Program-made: the position numbers and the translations under genes
Shown here: piece after piece, positions 14,376 through 16,889 of the stretch
How the letters are laid out: each line of letters starts with the position of its first letter
Numbering within the stretch: position 1 is the stretch's first letter
Notes under the pieces: generated by a model
Databases searched by the model: none
What the model saw: only the letters and a program-made list of their open reading frames with translations
What the model was told of the DNA's origin: nothing
Source of the DNA: an uncultured Eubacteriales bacterium
GTDB taxonomy: Bacteria > Bacillota > Clostridia > Oscillospirales > Oscillospiraceae
NCBI GenBank assembly: GCA_934572535.1
Contig: CAKTLJ010000031.1
Span: 1-16,889, forward strand
Length of the DNA stretch: 16,889 bases
Direction of reading: 5' to 3'

Positions 14376-14672
14376 ATGACCACCATTCGTGACGTCCCGC
14401 TGGACTGCCCCGAGGCCACCTACGTGGCGCCCGTCTACAAGGAGGCGGGGATGCGCAACCTCACCAACCTGGTGCGGACCATGCTCAACGACTACGGGGT
14501 CTACCACGTCCAGTTCAACACCATCAACAAGGAGACCCTCCTCGACGCCAAGGCCCACCCCGAGAACTATCCCACCCTGATGGTCCGGGTGGCGGGCTAC
14601 AGCGTCTACTGGACGGACATCGCCGAACGGGTCCAGGACGACATCATCAGCCGGACCGAGCATACCTTTTAA
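14376..14672 (+). CDS. separate glycyl radical subunit
   Basis: A 98-residue protein made of the C-terminal half of a Gly_radical domain. HVQFNTINKETLLDAKAHPE is at residues 44-63 and the radical loop VRVAGYSVYW at 70-79, with G74 the expected radical site, followed by QDDIISRTEH. Residues 26-41 (MRNLTNLVRTMLNDYG) are the helix that normally follows the domain's variable loop, and residues 1-25 are an extension with no counterpart in single-chain enzymes. It starts 20 bases after the large-subunit stop, in another frame, with GAAAGGAG 7 bases before the ATG. GrcA/YfiD (about 127 residues) is a spare part for cleaved PFL; here the large subunit has no loop of its own, so this should be an obligate subunit. 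Confidence 0.93.
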   Translation: MTTIRDVPLDCPEATYVAPVYKEAGMRNLTNLVRTMLNDYGVYHVQFNTINKETLLDAKAHPENYPTLMVRVAGYSVYWTDIAERVQDDIISRTEHTF

Positions 14673-14712
14673 ATAGTAGGAACGCGCGCCAGCACGCGCC
14701 GAAGCGCAGACC

Positions 14713-14740
14713 AGGACCGCCCGCTTCCGCGGGTGGTCCT
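14713..14740 (+). other. intercistronic hairpin 1 before the activase gene
   Basis: 12-bp stem AGGACCGCCCGC / GCGGGTGGTCCT (one G-U) with loop TTCC, 40 bases after the radical-subunit stop. No U-run follows, so it is likely an mRNA processing or stability element rather than a full terminator. Confidence 0.7.
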
Positions 14741-14745
14741 CAGCT

Positions 14746-14774
14746 TGTCGAAAAAGGCTGCGCCTTTTCCGACA
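14746..14774 (+). other. intercistronic hairpin 2 before the activase gene
   Basis: 13-bp stem with one A-C mismatch, TGTCGAAAAAGGC / GCCTTTTCCGACA, loop TGC. It directly follows hairpin 1. Its type resembles repeat hairpins seen between genes in related genomes (memory, not searched). Confidence 0.65.
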
Positions 14775-14829
14775 GAAGGGGCTGGCAGGCCGCCGCGCGC
14801 AGGTCCTGTCCTTTGGGGAGGGGAAACAC

Positions 14830-15777
14830 ATGACCGAGAACCGCGCCGTTTTATTTGACATCGGCCGCTTCCGCAACGCGGACGGGCCGGGCATCCGCAC
14901 CATCCTCTTTTTCAAGGGCTGCCCCCTGCGCTGCCGGTGGTGCAGCAACCCCTTCGGCCTCTCCGCCGCGCCGCAGCTCGTGGTGAACCCCGCCAGGTGT
15001 ACCGGCTGCGGGACCTGCGCCCAGGTCTGCCCGCAGGGGGTGAACACCGCGGGGGAGCCGGTCCGGGTGGACTTCGCCGCCTGCACCCGCTGCGGCGCCT
15101 GCATCGCCCGCTGTCCCGCCGGGGCGCGGATGCTCTCCGGCCGGAGCTACACCCCGCAGGAGTTGTACCGGGAGGCCGCCAAGGACGCCGCCTTCTACCG
15201 GAAGGGCGGGGGCGGCGTGACCCTCTCCGGCGGGGAGGTCCTGCTCCAGCACGAGGCCGCGGCGGAGACCCTGCGCCTCTGCCGGGCCAACTACCTCAAC
15301 ACCTGCATCGAGACCTCGGGCTATGCCGCCTGGGAGCAGCTCTGGTCCGTGGCCCGGCATTGCCACACGGTTTTTTATGACCTCAAGCACCTGGACCCCG
15401 AAAAGCACCGGGAGGGGACCGGCGTGTCCAACGAGAGGATCCTGGAGAATCTCCGGCGGCTCTGCGCGGCCCTGCCGCAGCGGCACGGGCGGGTCATCGT
15501 GCGCCTGCCGCTCATCCCCGGCTACAACGACGATGACGAGGCCGTCGCCGCCGCCGCGCGCTTCGTCGCCGCGCTGCCCGGGCGGCCGGAGCTGAACCTG
15601 CTGCCCTACCACGACCTGGGCGAGAGCAAGTACGAGATGATCGGGCTGGACTACGCCCTGCCCGGCCTGGAGAGCCGGAAGGGGAGGGACCCGCGCCTGC
15701 TGGCGCTCCAGGCCCTCTGCCAGCGCTGCGCCCCCGAAACGCGGGTCAGTCTGGGGGGCGACGCGATCGCCCTGTGA
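14830..15777 (+). CDS. glycyl radical enzyme activating enzyme (radical SAM)
   Basis: A 315-residue activase that uses S-adenosylmethionine to abstract H from the glycine of the partner. The radical-SAM cluster ligands are C31, C35 and C38 (CPLRCRWC). Two ferredoxin-type [4Fe-4S] motifs follow: C57, C60, C63, C67P and C85, C88, C91, C95P. This double-cluster insert is typical of activases of non-PFL enzymes (HpdA, CutD, GldA-AE type). VTLSGGE, the GGE motif, is near residue 135 and DLKHLDPEKHREGTG further on. The position usually reading NPES is NPFG. The ATG at 14830 follows GGGGAGGGG. The 157-base gap with two hairpins, against 20 bases between the enzyme subunits, suggests separate dosing. 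Confidence 0.95.
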   Translation: MTENRAVLFDIGRFRNADGPGIRTILFFKGCPLRCRWCSNPFGLSAAPQLVVNPARCTGCGTCAQVCPQGVNTAGEPVRVDFAACTRCGACIARCPAGARMLSGRSYTPQELYREAAKDAAFYRKGGGGVTLSGGEVLLQHEAAAETLRLCRANYLNTCIETSGYAAWEQLWSVARHCHTVFYDLKHLDPEKHREGTGVSNERILENLRRLCAALPQRHGRVIVRLPLIPGYNDDDEAVAAAARFVAALPGRPELNLLPYHDLGESKYEMIGLDYALPGLESRKGRDPRLLALQALCQRCAPETRVSLGGDAIAL

Positions 15778-15802
15778 GGGCGGCTCGCCCCCTGCGCAAA
15801 AC

Positions 15803-15839
15803 CACCAAGGGGCGCTGAAAAACGCCGGGGAATTTGGTG
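15803..15839. other. nested inverted repeat downstream of the activase
   Basis: CACCAA (15803-15808) pairs with TTGGTG (15834-15839) around an inner GGCG/CGCC stem (15811-15814 with 15823-15826). No U-run follows, and I see no clear terminator for the glycyl radical operon before the next promoter. Confidence 0.35.
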
Positions 15840-15871
15840 AGAATGGCGTCGGATTTCTTTGCGAAAAACAG

Positions 15872-15900
15872 TTGACACAGGGCTTGTTTTGGTGTATCAT
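15872..15900 (+). promoter_or_regulatory. promoter of the S10 ribosomal protein operon
   Basis: Consensus TTGACA (15872-15877), 17-base spacer and TATCAT (15895-15900), about 270 bases before rpsJ. A strong sigma-A promoter with a long leader, as expected for a ribosomal protein operon. Confidence 0.93.
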
Positions 15901-15906
15901 AAACGA

Positions 15907-16172
15907 GCGTGTGAAAGCGCAGTCTGCGATGATGCGGGAGATTGCTCCACCTGGAGGTAACTTCCGCGGAGTATGTCCGTGAATCGGGCGGCTGGGGAAC
16001 TTGCTGCATGGCGTATATCGCCATGACAGAAGGCCATAAAGCCGGCGAATTGTGCCGGTTTTCTTCATGCTTATGGAGTGATACGCACGGATAAGTGTAT
16101 CGGGTTCCCCACCGTACGGAGCGTGGCAAAGACAATGACACTTCGTATGTTTCTTAGGAGGAAGACATCAAC
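15907..16172 (+). ncRNA. structured 5' leader of the S10 operon
   Basis: About 265 bases of transcribed leader with several hairpins: CTCC-ACCT-GGAG near 15944, a perfect CATGGCG-TATAT-CGCCATG (16007-16025), an attenuator-like stem (16038-16062), and GATAC(G)CAC/GTGTATC (16080-16101). It probably mediates feedback by a ribosomal protein; E. coli uses L4 on its own S10 leader by attenuation, but homology with that leader is not claimed. Confidence 0.6.
16038..16065 (+). terminator. attenuator-like terminator in the S10 leader
   Basis: AAAGCCGGC pairs with GCCGGTTTT (16038-16046 with 16054-16062, one G-U), 7-base loop, and the run TTTTCTT spans the end. It lies between the promoter and rpsJ, so it must be read through or regulated. 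Confidence 0.6.
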
Positions 16173-16484
16173 ATGGCACAGAATGAAATGATTCGTATCC
16201 GACTGAAGGCTTATGACCATCAGCTTATCGACCAGAGCGCAGAGAAGATCGTGGAGACCGCCAAGAGGACCGGCGCGACCGTTTCCGGCCCCATCCCCCT
16301 GCCCACCAAGAAGGAGGTCGTCACCATCCTTCGCGCCGTCCACAAGTACAAGGACAGCCGTGAGCAGTTCGAGCGCCGCACCCACAAGCGCCTGATCGAC
16401 ATCAACAATCCCAGCCCCAAGACCGTGGAAGCGCTGATGAGCCTGGATCTGCCCGCTGGCGTCGAGATCGAGATCAAGCTGTAA
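16173..16484 (+). CDS. rpsJ: 30S ribosomal protein S10
   Basis: A 103-residue protein matching S10 from end to end: [20 protein letters not shown] at residues 7-26, [16 protein letters not shown] (39-54), the [20 protein letters not shown] stretch that follows, and the C-terminal [12 protein letters not shown]10 belongs to the 30S head and, as NusE, takes part in transcription antitermination with NusB. It is the first gene of the S10 operon, with AGGAGGA about 11 bases before the ATG. Confidence 0.98.
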   Translation: MAQNEMIRIRLKAYDHQLIDQSAEKIVETAKRTGATVSGPIPLPTKKEVVTILRAVHKYKDSREQFERRTHKRLIDINNPSPKTVEALMSLDLPAGVEIEIKL

Positions 16485-16518
16485 GACGTTGCGACGTCGA
16501 GCCAACCCAACTAAGTGT

Positions 16519-16553
16519 ACCCGCTGCCTGTCGCCTTATCGAGACAGGCGGGT
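16519..16553 (+). other. hairpin between rpsJ and rplC
   Basis: GCCTGTC / GACAGGC, extended by ACCC / GGGT with a small bulge, in the 142-base gap between the first two genes of the operon. No U-run follows. A gap this large with structure is unusual inside an S10 operon and may mark a second control point. Confidence 0.55.
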
Positions 16554-16626
16554 CATGTTGACAAACCAATGACAGCCCAATGGTCAAGTTTGCCAACCAA
16601 TAACCTTTACAAGGAGGAAAACCAAC

Positions 16627-16889
16627 ATGGAAAAGGCCATCATCGGCAAAAAGATCGGTATGTCCCAGATCTTCGACGAAGCCGGTAAGGTCATCCCGGT
16701 CACTGTCATCGAAGCAGGCCCCTGCGTCGTCGTGCAGAAGAAGACCGAGGAGAAGGACGGCTACAACGCCGTGCAGCTGGGCTTCCAGGACACCACCGAG
16801 AAGAAGCTCACCAAGCCCGAGCAGGGTCACCTGAAGAAGGCAGACGTTCCCATGAAGAAGGTGCTCAAGGAGTTCAAGCTGGACAAGGC
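16627..16889 (+). CDS. rplC: 50S ribosomal protein L3, N-terminal part
   Basis: The first 87 codons of L3 run off the right edge of the window. The opening [20 protein letters not shown], the [17 protein letters not shown] segment and YNAVQLGF are diagnostic. L3 is an early-assembly protein near the peptidyl transferase centre. AAGGAGG precedes the ATG, and the order rpsJ-rplC is the universal start of the S10 operon. Confidence 0.98.
   Translation, partial: MEKAIIGKKIGMSQIFDEAGKVIPVTVIEAGPCVVVQKKTEEKDGYNAVQLGFQDTTEKKLTKPEQGHLKKADVPMKKVLKEFKLDK

Noticed and set aside
12094..14672. Pyruvate formate-lyase with a GrcA-type spare part
   Set aside because: The large chain has Cys-x-Glu rather than the PFL Cys-Cys pair and lacks its own radical loop; the activase has the two extra clusters of non-PFL activases.

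Overview
The window is a stretch of bacterial chromosome, very GC-rich, with Gram-positive style ribosome binding sites (AAGGAGG), Bacillota-type tRNA genes with encoded CCA ends and sigma-A type promoters. The gene set (split glycyl radical enzyme with its radical-SAM activase, NADH:flavin oxidoreductase, YchF, TIGR03915/DUF4130 protein) and the GC-rich interspersed hairpin repeats suggest an anaerobic gut member of the Clostridia, probably of the Oscillospiraceae type. That placement is inference; no marker gene was searched.

Layout. (1) 64-2588, plus strand: ychF, an overlapping FabG-like short-chain dehydrogenase, and a zinc-dependent phospholipase C-like protein, closed by a strong terminator. 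(2) 2691-3372: array of hairpin-rich non-coding repeats in plus orientation. (3) 3394-3759, minus strand: tRNA-Met, tRNA-Glu and tRNA-Val with a near-consensus promoter and a terminator. (4) 3918-6636, minus strand: glycerol kinase and a RarD/EamA permease. (5) 6855-8734, plus strand: an Old Yellow Enzyme-family oxidoreductase with a four-cysteine cluster, and a TIGR03915-like protein that appears to lack its C-terminus. (6) 8772-9550: a second repeat array in the opposite orientation, so that 3373-8771 is bracketed by mirrored repeats. (7) 9664-11139, minus strand: a TetR and a LysR regulator. (8) 11291-15777, plus strand, divergent from lysR: a lactonase-type metallo-beta-lactamase fold protein, a glycyl radical enzyme large subunit, a separate 98-residue glycyl radical subunit, and the radical-SAM activase. 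(9) 15872-end: promoter, structured leader with an attenuator-like hairpin, rpsJ and the start of rplC, i.e. the beginning of the S10 ribosomal protein operon.

The most interesting part is region 8. The large subunit carries the active-site Cys-x-Glu (C463, E465) and the early part of the radical domain, but stops before the glycyl radical loop. That loop (RVAGYS, G74) is on its own small gene, in a different reading frame, with its own ribosome binding site and a new N-terminal extension. This looks like a genuine two-polypeptide glycyl radical enzyme rather than a broken gene. The LysR protein probably controls it. The lactonase-like protein may act on a substrate or product of the pathway, which I cannot name from sequence. 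Two stable hairpins precede the activase gene and could set its expression below that of the enzyme subunits.
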